DNA from: Pseudomonas sp. N40(2020)
Lineage (GTDB): Bacteria; Pseudomonadota; Gammaproteobacteria; Pseudomonadales; Pseudomonadaceae
DNA: 64,000 nt
Direction: 5' to 3'
Assembly (NCBI RefSeq): GCF_014472415.1
Contig: NZ_JACSZV010000019.1
Coordinates: 1-64,000 of the forward strand
The translations under genes were made by a program, and so were the position numbers. The notes under the pieces were generated by a model. It saw only the letters and a program-made list of their open reading frames with translations, was not told where the DNA came from and made no database searches. The stretch's first letter is position 1. Each line of letters opens with the position of its first letter. Shown in pieces: positions 17,138-26,380 of this stretch.

Positions 17138-18009
17138 CAAAACGCTCCTTGAAAGGTGCCGTCGCACTCGATTCGGTCGAGCAGCAGCGTGGCGGCGAGC
17201 AGGTCGGCGGCGCCACCGGGCGAGGCATTCAATGTGATGAGTTGTTGATCGAGTTCATGCAGGCGCCGGCGACCGGTGAGGCTGGCGCTGCCGCCAGCAT
17301 CAAGCACCGCTTGCGCGCCGTGTTGCATGGCTAGCAGGCCTTGTTCGCCGGCGCGGTAGAGCACGCAGGTGTCGGCCAGGTCAGTCATGATCGCGAGCAA
17401 GGCGTCGAGCCGGGCATTCTGTTCGCCGTGGCCGGCAGTGCGGCTTTTTTTCAGTTGTGGCAGGCCACGTTGCAGCACGGACGGGAAGCCGAGTTGCGCT
17501 TCCTCTCGGGCGCCGCGAGCGCCGTAACGCAGCGCGACTTGTGCACCGTGGCTGAGCGGACGAGGTGCAAAAAGATCATCGAGCAGCGCCAGACGTGCAG
17601 CGCGCAGGGTGACGGCGTTGGCGCCTGTGGATTTCGCTTCGAGCGCGGCGGCGGTCACCAACAGGCCCAAGGCCCAGATTGCACCGCGATGAGTGTTCAC
17701 ACCGTTGGTGGTCGCGAGCATCGCTTGCTCGCCTTCACGGCCGATGCGGCCAATGCTTTCACGTAACGTTTGATTGATCTCGCCGACTTCAATGGCGGCT
17801 TCGGCCATCTCCTTGAACGCCGGCCACAACGACAGCGCCGAGGCGTGCATCAGGCCCAAGTGCAGATCGGTGTGCGCGCCGTTGCCACGACGGTCGACCA
17901 GCGCCGGTTTCGGCGACAGATCCGCTTCGTCGATCAACGCATCCACCGCCATGTCCGCCAATCGCTCGGCCAGGGAAATCGGTTTCGCTTGCAGGTTAAG
18001 TGCGTGCAT
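17137..18009 (-). CDS. mdcB: Triphosphoribosyl-dephospho-CoA synthase
   Basis: MdcB makes 2'-(5''-triphosphoribosyl)-3'-dephospho-CoA from ATP and dephospho-CoA, the precursor that MdcG attaches to MdcC. The 290-residue protein is a CitG-type enzyme: [38 protein letters not shown] at residues 14-51 matches the family SPKPGLVD-like signature. Further on are [18 protein letters not shown] and [16 protein letters not shown]. The ATG at 18009 shares one base with the mdcA stop (TAATG). Confidence 0.92.
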   Translation of the reverse strand: MHALNLQAKPISLAERLADMAVDALIDEADLSPKPALVDRRGNGAHTDLHLGLMHASALSLWPAFKEMAEAAIEVGEINQTLRESIGRIGREGEQAMLATTNGVNTHRGAIWALGLLVTAAALEAKSTGANAVTLRAARLALLDDLFAPRPLSHGAQVALRYGARGAREEAQLGFPSVLQRGLPQLKKSRTAGHGEQNARLDALLAIMTDLADTCVLYRAGEQGLLAMQHGAQAVLDAGGSASLTGRRRLHELDQQLITLNASPGGAADLLAATLLLDRIECDGTFQGAF

Positions 18010-19679
18010 TACCAGCTCCTGAACTTGGCGGGCGGGTTGTAGAGGCCGCCGGACCACTCGACCAGATCGGCCACGCTTTTCGCCGCTAGTAATTCACGGG
18101 TGGCGTCGGTGCGGCGGATGCCGAGGTCTTCGGGCAAGGCGATCAAGCCTTCGCGGCGCATGCGTTCGGTGTCTTTCGGGTTGTGGCGCAGGCCAATGGC
18201 GGTGACGCCGGCAACAGCGGCGATCATCGCCTGGCGCTCTTCCAGCGAACGCGCCTTGTACAGATAGGCGATGCCTTCTTCGGTGAGCAGGTGGGTGACG
18301 TCATCGCCGTAGATCATGATCGGCGCCAGCGGCATGCCGCTTTTCTTCGCCACTTCCACCGCGTCGAGGGTTTCGACGAAGGTCGGTTTGCCGCCCTCCT
18401 GGAAGGTCTCGACCATTTGCACCACGAGTTTCTTGCCGCGTTCGAGCATCGGTTGCTGCGAGTCGTCGTGGCGCATGTCCAGCCACGCCGGCGTGCCGTG
18501 ACGGCGGCCACGCGGGTCATGGCCCATGTTCGGCGCGCCGCCGAAACCGGCGAGACGGCCACGGGTGACGGTCGAGGAATGGCCGTCACCATCGACCTGC
18601 AACGTCGCGCCGATAAACAGATCCACCGCGTACTGCCCGGCCAGTTGGCAGAACATCCGGTTGGAACGTAGCGAGCCGTCGCGACCGGTGAAGAACACGT
18701 CGGGGCGCGCGGCGATGTAGTTTTCCATGCCCAGTTCGGTGCCGAAGCAATGCACGCTTTCGACCCAGCCGCTTTCAATCGCCGGGATCAACGTCGGGTG
18801 CGGGTTGAGCGTCCAGTTGCGGCAGATCTTGCCTTTGAGGCCGAGGGATTCGCCGTAGGTCGGCAGGATCAGTTCGATGGCCGCGGTGTTGAAACCGATG
18901 CCGTGGTTGAGCGACTGCACGTTGTGTTTTTCGTAGATCCCGCGAATCGCCATCATCGCCATCAATACGTGCACAGGCTTGATGTGCCGTGGGTCGCGGG
19001 TGAACAGCGGTTCGATGTAGAAGGGCTTGTCGGCCACCACGACGAAATCGACCCACGATGCCGGAATATCCACACGGGGCAATTCGCTGACGTCGTCGAC
19101 CAACTGGTTGACCTGGACGATGACGATGCCGTCGCTGAACGCGGCCGGTTCGATCAGCGCCGGGGTGTCTTCGGTGCTCGGGCCGGTGTAGATGTTGCCG
19201 GCGCGGTCGGCCATGAAGCCGGCCGAGAGCACGACGTTGGGGATCAGGTCCACCACCAGCCGGGCGTAGAGTTCGATGTAGGTGTGGATCGCGCCGATTT
19301 CCAGCAGGCCGTCTTCAAGCAACTGGCTGATGCGCAGGCTCTGGGTGCCGGCGAAGGAGAAATCGAGCTTGCGGGCGATGCCGCGTTCGAACAGGTCGAG
19401 GTGCTCGGAGCGGCCGACGCTGGGCATGATCATGTGCAGGTCGTGGAGCTTCTCGGGATCAGCCTTGGCCAGCGAGCGAGAAAGGAAGTCTGCCTGCTTC
19501 TGGTTGTTGCCCTCCAGCACCACTCGGTCGCCGGGATGAATCAGCGCTTCGAGCGCGGCGACGATCTTGTCGGTGGGCAACACCACACCATCGGCCAGCC
19601 CGCGCACCTTGTCGAGGCGACGCTGCTTCTCGTCACGCCGCCGCGTCCAGCGCGAGTCAGGGGAAATTGTTGTTGTCAT
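18009..19679 (-). CDS. mdcA: Malonate decarboxylase alpha subunit (acetyl-S-ACP:malonate ACP transferase)
   Basis: MdcA exchanges the acetyl group on MdcC for malonyl, releasing acetate. The 556-residue protein has CoA-transferase-like features: [23 protein letters not shown] near the start, a long central part with [29 protein letters not shown], and [43 protein letters not shown] glycine-rich stretches. A GTG at 19685 is also in frame, but the ATG at 19679 has GGAG five bases before it. It is the first gene of the mdc operon. Confidence 0.92.
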   Translation of the reverse strand: MTTTISPDSRWTRRRDEKQRRLDKVRGLADGVVLPTDKIVAALEALIHPGDRVVLEGNNQKQADFLSRSLAKADPEKLHDLHMIMPSVGRSEHLDLFERGIARKLDFSFAGTQSLRISQLLEDGLLEIGAIHTYIELYARLVVDLIPNVVLSAGFMADRAGNIYTGPSTEDTPALIEPAAFSDGIVIVQVNQLVDDVSELPRVDIPASWVDFVVVADKPFYIEPLFTRDPRHIKPVHVLMAMMAIRGIYEKHNVQSLNHGIGFNTAAIELILPTYGESLGLKGKICRNWTLNPHPTLIPAIESGWVESVHCFGTELGMENYIAARPDVFFTGRDGSLRSNRMFCQLAGQYAVDLFIGATLQVDGDGHSSTVTRGRLAGFGGAPNMGHDPRGRRHGTPAWLDMRHDDSQQPMLERGKKLVVQMVETFQEGGKPTFVETLDAVEVAKKSGMPLAPIMIYGDDVTHLLTEEGIAYLYKARSLEERQAMIAAVAGVTAIGLRHNPKDTERMRREGLIALPEDLGIRRTDATRELLAAKSVADLVEWSGGLYNPPAKFRSW

Positions 19680-19760
19680 GCTCACTCCACGGGGTTCGCT
19701 GTCGTGGAGCTAAGTTAGGCGTGTGGGGTGGGGGCATCAATCAAGCAGGGCGGTGAATCA

Positions 19761-19775
19761 TTACGCTTAGCGTAA
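19761..19775. promoter_or_regulatory. Palindrome upstream of mdcA, candidate MdcR operator
   Basis: A perfect inverted repeat, TTACGCT-T-AGCGTAA, lies 82 bases before the mdcA start. Position and symmetry suit a LysR-type binding site. No other full copy was found nearby, only a half site before mdcR. MdcR binding is inferred. Confidence 0.5.
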
Positions 19776-19851
19776 CGTTCACCAACCCAATCGCTGGCAA
19801 GCCAGTGATGAGGCCAGTCAAATCACCGAAAAGGCTGGATCAGTTCGCCGA

Positions 19852-19966
19852 TGATCGTTCCCACGCTCTGCGTGGGAATGCCTCAACGGACGCTCTGCGT
19901 TCGGCTTTTTGGGACGCGGAGCGTCCCGGGCTGCATTCCCACGCGGAGCGTGGGAACGATCAATCA
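19852..19966. repeat. Long intergenic palindrome (family C), mdcA-chpC
   Basis: Outer arms gatcgttcccacgctctgcg and cgcggagcgtgggaacgatc face each other; inside them, tcaacggacgctctgcgtt and gggacgcggagcgtcccggg form further inverted segments, so it looks like a nested double element. A simple copy of the outer unit is at 37637. The 302-base gap 19680-19981 otherwise holds only the mdcA promoter region with the MdcR-like palindrome. Confidence 0.85.
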
Positions 19967-19981
19967 ATCGCGTACGCCGGA

Positions 19982-20452
19982 TCAGGGGACCAGGCCTGCA
20001 TCCACCAACAACTGCTCAAGTGCCAACAAATCCGGCACCTTCGCCACTTGCTCCCCCACCTGCACCGCCGCCTGTTCCAGCGCACACAACGGCACATCGA
20101 CATAGCTCAATTGGCTATCGAGCTTGTAAGACCGAGGAATCCCCTGCACCAGCAACGCAATGAATTTCAGCTGCGGCAAGCCACCCAGCGCATTGAGAAT
20201 CACAATCCGCGCTCGCTCGCCAATCACCACTTTCTGCCCACACGCCGACTCAAAACTCAGCAACGGAATCTGCCGCTCGCGCCACATGACGCGCCCCAGA
20301 TACCACGGCGGTGTATCCAGATCGAAGGCGCTGGCCTGATAGTCGATCAGCTCGGCCACCGCGACGTTGGGCAAGATCAGGTTACGATCCGCCAGCGGCA
20401 GCAGCAGCCCGGTGAGTTGGCTGGTACGCGCGTTGTGGCGGCGCTCATGCAT
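19982..20452 (-). CDS. chpC: CheW-like chemotaxis adaptor ChpC
   Basis: The 156-residue protein is a single CheW domain (LTGLLLPLADRNLILPNVAVAELI, then WYLGRVMWRERQIPLLSFE). CheW proteins link receptors to the histidine kinase; ChpC is the second adaptor of the Pil-Chp system. The ATG at 20452 lies inside chpA, overlapping its end by eight bases, so translation is coupled. ChpB, which separates chpA and chpC in P. aeruginosa, is absent. Confidence 0.88.
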   Translation of the reverse strand: MHERRHNARTSQLTGLLLPLADRNLILPNVAVAELIDYQASAFDLDTPPWYLGRVMWRERQIPLLSFESACGQKVVIGERARIVILNALGGLPQLKFIALLVQGIPRSYKLDSQLSYVDVPLCALEQAAVQVGEQVAKVPDLLALEQLLVDAGLVP

Positions 20453-23400
20453 GTTTCTTGCTCCAGTGGGCAATGCTTTCGAGCAGCACCGATTCCTGAT
20501 AGGGCTTGCCGAGGTAGTCGTTGACGCCAATAGCCATGGCGCGGTCGCGGTGTTTTTGCCCGGTGCGCGAGGTGATCATGATGATCGGCAGGTGTTGCAG
20601 GCGTTCGTCGTTGCGCACTTGAGTGGCGACTTCGAAGCCGTCCATGCGCGGCATTTCGATGTCGAGCAGCATCAGGTCGGGCATGTGTTCTTCGAGCAGG
20701 AGCATGGCGTCGACACCGTCCTTGGCGGTCAGTACGTTCATGCCGTGGCGTTCGAGTAAACGACTGGTGACCTTGCGCACGGTGACCGAGTCGTCGACCA
20801 CCATGACCAGCAGCGGTTTCTGCGGTTCGCTGTCGATATCCGGTTGAATCGGATACTGCGCAACCGGTGCCTGCATCGCGCGGATCGGCGCCAGCAGATC
20901 AAGAATCAGCACCACCCGGCCATCGCCCAGAATCGTCGCGCCGGACACGCCCTGCACAGCCGCGAATTGCGCGCCGAGGCTTTTGACCACGATCTCGCGC
21001 GTCCCGGCCATGGTGTCGACCTGCACCGCGATGCGCCGGTCGTTGTACTGCACCAACAGCACCGGCAACGGCAGGCTCTGGCCGAGCAGTTTCGGGCGTG
21101 GCGCGGTTTTCAGCAGCTCGCCCAAGTAGCACAGCTCATAGCGTTGGCCGCCGTATTGATAGCTCGGTGGATCAAGACGGAAATGCCCATCCAGATCATT
21201 CGGCAACACGCGGACGATGCCGTCGATGGTGTTCAGCGGAATCGCGTATTGATCCTCACCACACTGCACCATCAACGCACGGTTGACCGACACGGTGAAC
21301 GGCAGGCGAATGCGGAAATGCACGCCCTGCCCCGGCACCGAGTCGATGCTCATGCTGCCGCCCAACTGGCGGACTTCTTCATGCACCACGTCCATGCCGA
21401 CGCCACGCCCGGAGATCTGGGTGATTTTTTCGGCGGTGGAAAACCCCGGCTGGAGGATGAACTGCAACACATCGCGGTCGCTGATTTCGGCGTCCGGCGC
21501 CAGCAAGCCACGTTTGACTGCCTTGTTCCGCACCGCTTCCAGCGGCACACCGGCGCCGTCGTCGCGGATGTCGAAAACGATGTCGCCGCCCTCGCGGGAC
21601 AGTTCGAGGCTGATCTGCCCTTGCGCCGGTTTACCCGCCGCCAGCCGCACCTCGGTGGACTCCAGACCATGGTCGACGGCGTTGCGCAGCATGTGCTCCA
21701 ACGGTGCGGCCATGCGCTCCAGCACATTACGATCCATCTCGCCTTCGGCGTTGCCGACGACGAAGGCGACGTCTTTGTTCAGCTCTTCGGCAACCTGGCG
21801 GACGATGCGTTTGAGGCGCGGCAACATCCGTTCGAACGGCACCATGCGCGAGCGCATAAGGCCTTCCTGCAATTCGGTGTTGATCCGCCCTTGTTGTTGC
21901 AGCAGGTTCTCGGCGTCGTGGTTGCGGCGGTCGAGGGTTTCCTTCAGGTCGAGCAAGTCGGAGGCGGATTCGAACAGCGCCCGCGACAGTTGCTGCAACT
22001 GGGAATGGCGATCCATTTCCAGCGGATCGAATTCTTCGTAACCGAGGCGTTCGCCGTCGACTTGCTGACGGCTGAGGATGCGCCCCTGGGTTTCCGTATC
22101 GAGGCGGCGCAACTGATCACGCATGCGCTCGATGGTGGTTTCCATCTCGTTGAGCGCGACTTGCGCGTCGTTGACTTGCTGTTCAATGCGTCCACGGAAA
22201 ATCGAGGTTTCACCGGCCAGATTGACCAGTTCGTCGAGCAGTTCGGCGGAGACCTTGACCATGTCCGCGCCGGCGTCGGCGGCCGGTGCTGCGGTCTCGG
22301 TTTTAACCGGCAGCGGCAGCAACGGCGGCGCTTCAGGCGTCACGGGATGACTGAAGTTCTGGATCGCATTGATCAACCGATCCGCCGGCGGACACGGTTG
22401 CCCGGCGCGCACGCCATCGAGCATTTGCGCCAGTCGGTCATGGCCGCGCTGCACCAGTGCGAACAATTCGCCAGACGCTTGCAGCGAGCCGGCGGAGAGG
22501 CTTTCGTAAAGGTATTCCAGCTCATGGGCGAGGTCGCCGATCGGGCCGATCTCGACCATCCGCGCGCCGCCCTTGAGGGTGTGCAGGTCGCGCAGCAGGG
22601 TTTCGACTTCCTGACGGTTGCCCGGCTCAGCCTGCCAGCGCAGCAGCGCGGCGCCGGAGTTCTCGATGATGTCGAAACCTTCTTCGAGGAAAATCTCCAG
22701 CAACTCGGGATCGTGCCCGGCACCTTCGTGATCGACGGCAGGTTGCGTCGTTTCGGCAGGGGTCGGCGAGCCTTGGCGTACCTGGCGAAGCGCTTCGATC
22801 AGATCCTCTGCCGGCTCCAGCGGCTGATGGTTTTGCAGTTGCTCAAGCAGCCGGGTGAAACGCTCATGGCTCTTGTGCAACAAGCGACCAAGGGCTTCGC
22901 TGTGGCTGTAGCGACGATCGACCAGACCTTCGTAAAGGCTTTCCAGCTCCTGGGCCAGATCGCCGACGGCGTCGACTTCGGCCATGCGTGCACCACCCTT
23001 GAGGGTGTGCAAATCACGCTGCAACGAGGACAGCGGCGCGGCGTTGTCCGGGTCGCTCAGCCAGCGCTGCAAGGCTTGCTCGGCGCTGTCGAGAATGTCC
23101 ACTGCCTCTTCGAGGAAGATCTCGACGATTTCGTCGTCCGGCTCCTGGGCAGCGCTGGTTTGCGAAAGCTCGGCGGTGGCCGCGCCCAGTTCGCGGATGC
23201 TCAAGGTGCGGCTGCCGTCGCTGCGAATCAGGCCCATGGACGAGGGGTCGAGGCTTTCGTCGAGCAGATCATGCAAGGCGCGAATGCGCTCCGGCTGCGG
23301 CGTGACTTCCTGGCCGGCGGCCAGTTCGTCGAGCATGTTGATCAGCGCTTCGTGGGCGTACTGCGCTTCCTGGAAAAACCGGTCGCTGACCGCCAGGCTG

Positions 23401-26369
23401 CTTTCTTCCACGGCGCCATAGAGATCGAGCAAGGCTTCGCACAGAACATCCACCGGCAGCAGATCCGCCAAGTGCGCGCCTTCACCGAGGGTGGTCAGCT
23501 CATCCAGCAACGCGCTGAGTTCCTGGCGTTCGCCGGGGTGTTGCTGCCAGCGCTGCAAGAGGTTTTCGGCGTCGAACAGGATGTCCATGCCTTGGGCAAG
23601 GAAGTTGTTGATCAGTTGCGGATCGTGCTTGATCCGCAGGCCAGTGTTCGGCGCATTGAGGATCGCTTCCAGACGCTCGCCGAGCAGTGCATCGGTGCGT
23701 TTGATCAGCGACTGCGCGCCGACAATCGGCGCCAGCGGATCATGCTTGAGCTGGCGCAAGCCGACACGGAACAGCCCTTCGGCTTCGAGCAGCAACTCGA
23801 CTTCATCGAGATCGAGCGGCAACTGATGGGCCTTGAACTCTCGGGCCAATTGATCAAGCGATGCCGCCAGTTCGGCAATCGGCAACACACCGGCCATCGA
23901 CGCGCTGCCCTTGAGGGTGTGCAAAGCGCGCTGCAACTCGTCGCTGGCCGGCAGCGGAACATGCTCGGCCGCTTGATCGAGGAAGCGGTTGAGGCTGGCG
24001 AGGTGGGTTTCGGCTTCGTTGCGGAAGATCTCCAGCAACAGCGGATCGAGCGCCGCAACGTCATCGACGTCTTCAGCAGCCAGCGGTTCGTCACCCTTGG
24101 CCAAGGCATGGGCGCGCGCCGCCAATTGATCGACATCGCTGCGCTGACGCTGGCTGTTGGTGGCGAATTCGCTGACCAGTTCCGGCAGCAGCAACACCGT
24201 GTCGGTGAGTAATTGCGGCACCACGGCGCCGGGTTCGACGCTTTGTTCCAGCACGCGATTGAGCAGGTTTTCCACCGCCCAGGCCAGTTCACCGAGGATC
24301 AGCGCACGCACCATGCGTCCGCTGCCTTTCAAGGTGTGGAAGGCGCGGCGCAGCTCTGTCAGCGCGGCGCGATCCTGGGGATTGGCCGTCCAGCGCGGCA
24401 GGTATTCGTGGAGAACCTCAAGTACCTCATCGGTCTCTTCGAGGAACACTTCGCGCAGTTCGTCGTCCACCGGTTCTTCGTCGGCCGGCGGCGGCATCAG
24501 GCTGCCGGGTGTGACCACGGCGGGCGGATTGATCGCCGGCACTGGGCTGGCCAACACATCGGCCAGCGACTGCACGATGTCCGGGTCGTCCAGCGCCTGC
24601 AGGTCCTGCATCACCAGTGCTTCGCTGGGGCTGAGCACGTCATCGAGCACTGGCACACGCTGTTCGCCGGACTGCTCATTGGCCTCTTCGTTTGCAAAAT
24701 AACCGAGACTGGCGAGGCTCTTCTGCGCGACATCCAGCAGTTGTTCGCTCGGCGCCAGCGGGTCATCGCTCAAGCGTTCAAGGTAATACTCGAGGCTGGT
24801 GATGACGTCGGCGAGGTTGTCCAGTTGCTGCCAGCCCGGTTCGTGCGGATCGAGCAGCAGATGTTCGCGGATGAAACCGTTGCAGGCCTCGACCAGATTC
24901 GCCGCACGACTCAGCGGAATCATCGCCAGCGCCCCGCGCACCTGAGTTAGCAGTTCCGGCAGCGGTTGCAGTTGCTGGCGATCCCAATCGGCGTCGATGT
25001 AGTCGACGATCATGTCCTTGGCCTGTTGCAGGCAGATGCGCGCTTCCTTGATCACGATCTGATGGATCTGCGTCAGATCGGTGGTGGGCAGGCGCGAGTC
25101 TTCGGGGCTTTCCGGCTCGACGGTGCCGACCATCCCGGCGAGTGTCGCTTCGACGTAGAGCAAGGCGCCGGCAACGTCCATCAGGATCGCGTCGTTGGGT
25201 TCACGCTGGCCTTGGACGAGGCTGAGCACCACCGCCAGTTGATCGATGATGACCTTGCGCGGCTGGCCGAAACCGAGCACCGCGAGGGTGTCGGCGATCT
25301 GCCGCAACGGCGCCAGCAGGCTTTCCAGGTCCGACGTATGTTGGCGGTCGCTGCGCACGAACAGGTCGAGGCGTTCCTTGACCCGCACCAGTTCTTCGCA
25401 CAATGCCGCCAGCACCGAGCGCATCGCATCGCGGTCGGGGCCGGCCAGGCGCGCGCGTTCTTCATCGACCATCGCGCTGTCGGGTAAGGCGTCGTCCAGG
25501 GAGTAGCGATCTTTCATGGTCAGCATCTGCCTGGTGGGATGTTCGGCTTTGGCAATATAGAACAACAGGCTTTTCAGAAGCTCTGGCGGGGGCGGCTGAT
25601 TGAGGCCCGCCATGCCTTGTTCGAGCAGGCGCTTGAGCTCCTTGTCGGCGTCCTTGAACAGGCTGCGCAGTGCCGGGCTTTTGGCGATCACGCCTTCGCG
25701 CATACCTTCGACCAAGGCGGATGCGACCTGCCACAACGGACTTAACGGGGCGTCGCCGCTCAGCGCTTCGAGACGGGTGAAGACTTTCGCCAGATAACCC
25801 AGGTGCGTCTGGTCATCCTGCTCACGCAGCAAACCGACCAGCGCCATTTGCAGCATCTGGCGTAACTTGCGCAGCACATTCGGCAGCTCTGCCGGTTCCA
25901 GCAACGCCAGCGCTTCTTCGCCAAGCGGCGGCAGCTCGGGCAGTTGCGGGCTGAACAGACTGGTTTCCGACAGCAGGCTTTCGCCGCGAGCGCTGCGCAA
26001 ATCATTGAGCAGCGGCAGCACGACCAGCGGAAGATCACGGCGGGCGCTCTGTACGCGGTCGAGGTAGATCGGCAATTGCCCCAAGGCTTGCAACAGCAAG
26101 TGCAGGGCTTCGTCGCGATGGCTGACGCGACCCTGCTGCAAGGCTTCGACCAGATGTTCCATTTCTTCGGCGAGCAGCGCGGCGCCGTAGAACTCGACCA
26201 TTTGCAAGCTGCCGTGAACCTGATGGATATACGCCAGGCACTCGTCCAGCCCGCCGGATGCGTGCGGATCATCGAGCACGGCTTCAATCGCCTGATGCGC
26301 CAGTTTCAGCGTTTCGGCAATTTCGCCTTTGACCCACTCGAGGGCCACGTAGTCGTGGCGATCACCCAT
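20445..26369 (-). CDS. chpA: Hybrid chemotaxis histidine kinase ChpA
   Basis: ChpA is the CheA-type kinase of the Pil-Chp pathway that passes phosphate to PilG and PilH to control type IV pili. The 1974 residues hold multiple Hpt modules: a degenerate HQVHG at residue 49 and canonical HTLKG near 676, 816, 1120 and 1260. A dimerisation part with VNLAGETSIFRGRIEQ follows, then the HATPase with NAVDHGLES near 1563 and RGVGMDVV, a CheW domain around 1690-1820, and a C-terminal receiver (VVDDSVTVRKV; LLDIEMPRMDGFEV near 1900). The ATG at 26369 has GGAG six bases before it; a GTG at 26384 is also in frame. It starts 11 bases after the pilJ stop. Confidence 0.95.
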   Translation of the reverse strand: MGDRHDYVALEWVKGEIAETLKLAHQAIEAVLDDPHASGGLDECLAYIHQVHGSLQMVEFYGAALLAEEMEHLVEALQQGRVSHRDEALHLLLQALGQLPIYLDRVQSARRDLPLVVLPLLNDLRSARGESLLSETSLFSPQLPELPPLGEEALALLEPAELPNVLRKLRQMLQMALVGLLREQDDQTHLGYLAKVFTRLEALSGDAPLSPLWQVASALVEGMREGVIAKSPALRSLFKDADKELKRLLEQGMAGLNQPPPPELLKSLLFYIAKAEHPTRQMLTMKDRYSLDDALPDSAMVDEERARLAGPDRDAMRSVLAALCEELVRVKERLDLFVRSDRQHTSDLESLLAPLRQIADTLAVLGFGQPRKVIIDQLAVVLSLVQGQREPNDAILMDVAGALLYVEATLAGMVGTVEPESPEDSRLPTTDLTQIHQIVIKEARICLQQAKDMIVDYIDADWDRQQLQPLPELLTQVRGALAMIPLSRAANLVEACNGFIREHLLLDPHEPGWQQLDNLADVITSLEYYLERLSDDPLAPSEQLLDVAQKSLASLGYFANEEANEQSGEQRVPVLDDVLSPSEALVMQDLQALDDPDIVQSLADVLASPVPAINPPAVVTPGSLMPPPADEEPVDDELREVFLEETDEVLEVLHEYLPRWTANPQDRAALTELRRAFHTLKGSGRMVRALILGELAWAVENLLNRVLEQSVEPGAVVPQLLTDTVLLLPELVSEFATNSQRQRSDVDQLAARAHALAKGDEPLAAEDVDDVAALDPLLLEIFRNEAETHLASLNRFLDQAAEHVPLPASDELQRALHTLKGSASMAGVLPIAELAASLDQLAREFKAHQLPLDLDEVELLLEAEGLFRVGLRQLKHDPLAPIVGAQSLIKRTDALLGERLEAILNAPNTGLRIKHDPQLINNFLAQGMDILFDAENLLQRWQQHPGERQELSALLDELTTLGEGAHLADLLPVDVLCEALLDLYGAVEESSLAVSDRFFQEAQYAHEALINMLDELAAGQEVTPQPERIRALHDLLDESLDPSSMGLIRSDGSRTLSIRELGAATAELSQTSAAQEPDDEIVEIFLEEAVDILDSAEQALQRWLSDPDNAAPLSSLQRDLHTLKGGARMAEVDAVGDLAQELESLYEGLVDRRYSHSEALGRLLHKSHERFTRLLEQLQNHQPLEPAEDLIEALRQVRQGSPTPAETTQPAVDHEGAGHDPELLEIFLEEGFDIIENSGAALLRWQAEPGNRQEVETLLRDLHTLKGGARMVEIGPIGDLAHELEYLYESLSAGSLQASGELFALVQRGHDRLAQMLDGVRAGQPCPPADRLINAIQNFSHPVTPEAPPLLPLPVKTETAAPAADAGADMVKVSAELLDELVNLAGETSIFRGRIEQQVNDAQVALNEMETTIERMRDQLRRLDTETQGRILSRQQVDGERLGYEEFDPLEMDRHSQLQQLSRALFESASDLLDLKETLDRRNHDAENLLQQQGRINTELQEGLMRSRMVPFERMLPRLKRIVRQVAEELNKDVAFVVGNAEGEMDRNVLERMAAPLEHMLRNAVDHGLESTEVRLAAGKPAQGQISLELSREGGDIVFDIRDDGAGVPLEAVRNKAVKRGLLAPDAEISDRDVLQFILQPGFSTAEKITQISGRGVGMDVVHEEVRQLGGSMSIDSVPGQGVHFRIRLPFTVSVNRALMVQCGEDQYAIPLNTIDGIVRVLPNDLDGHFRLDPPSYQYGGQRYELCYLGELLKTAPRPKLLGQSLPLPVLLVQYNDRRIAVQVDTMAGTREIVVKSLGAQFAAVQGVSGATILGDGRVVLILDLLAPIRAMQAPVAQYPIQPDIDSEPQKPLLVMVVDDSVTVRKVTSRLLERHGMNVLTAKDGVDAMLLLEEHMPDLMLLDIEMPRMDGFEVATQVRNDERLQHLPIIMITSRTGQKHRDRAMAIGVNDYLGKPYQESVLLESIAHWSKKHA

Positions 26370-26380
26370 AACCGCTCCAA

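Noticed and set aside
20844..24212. 1122-codon open frame on the plus strand opposite chpA
   Set aside because: It is antisense to a kinase with clear family motifs, has no ribosome binding site or recognisable domain, and long opposite frames are common in G+C-rich DNA.
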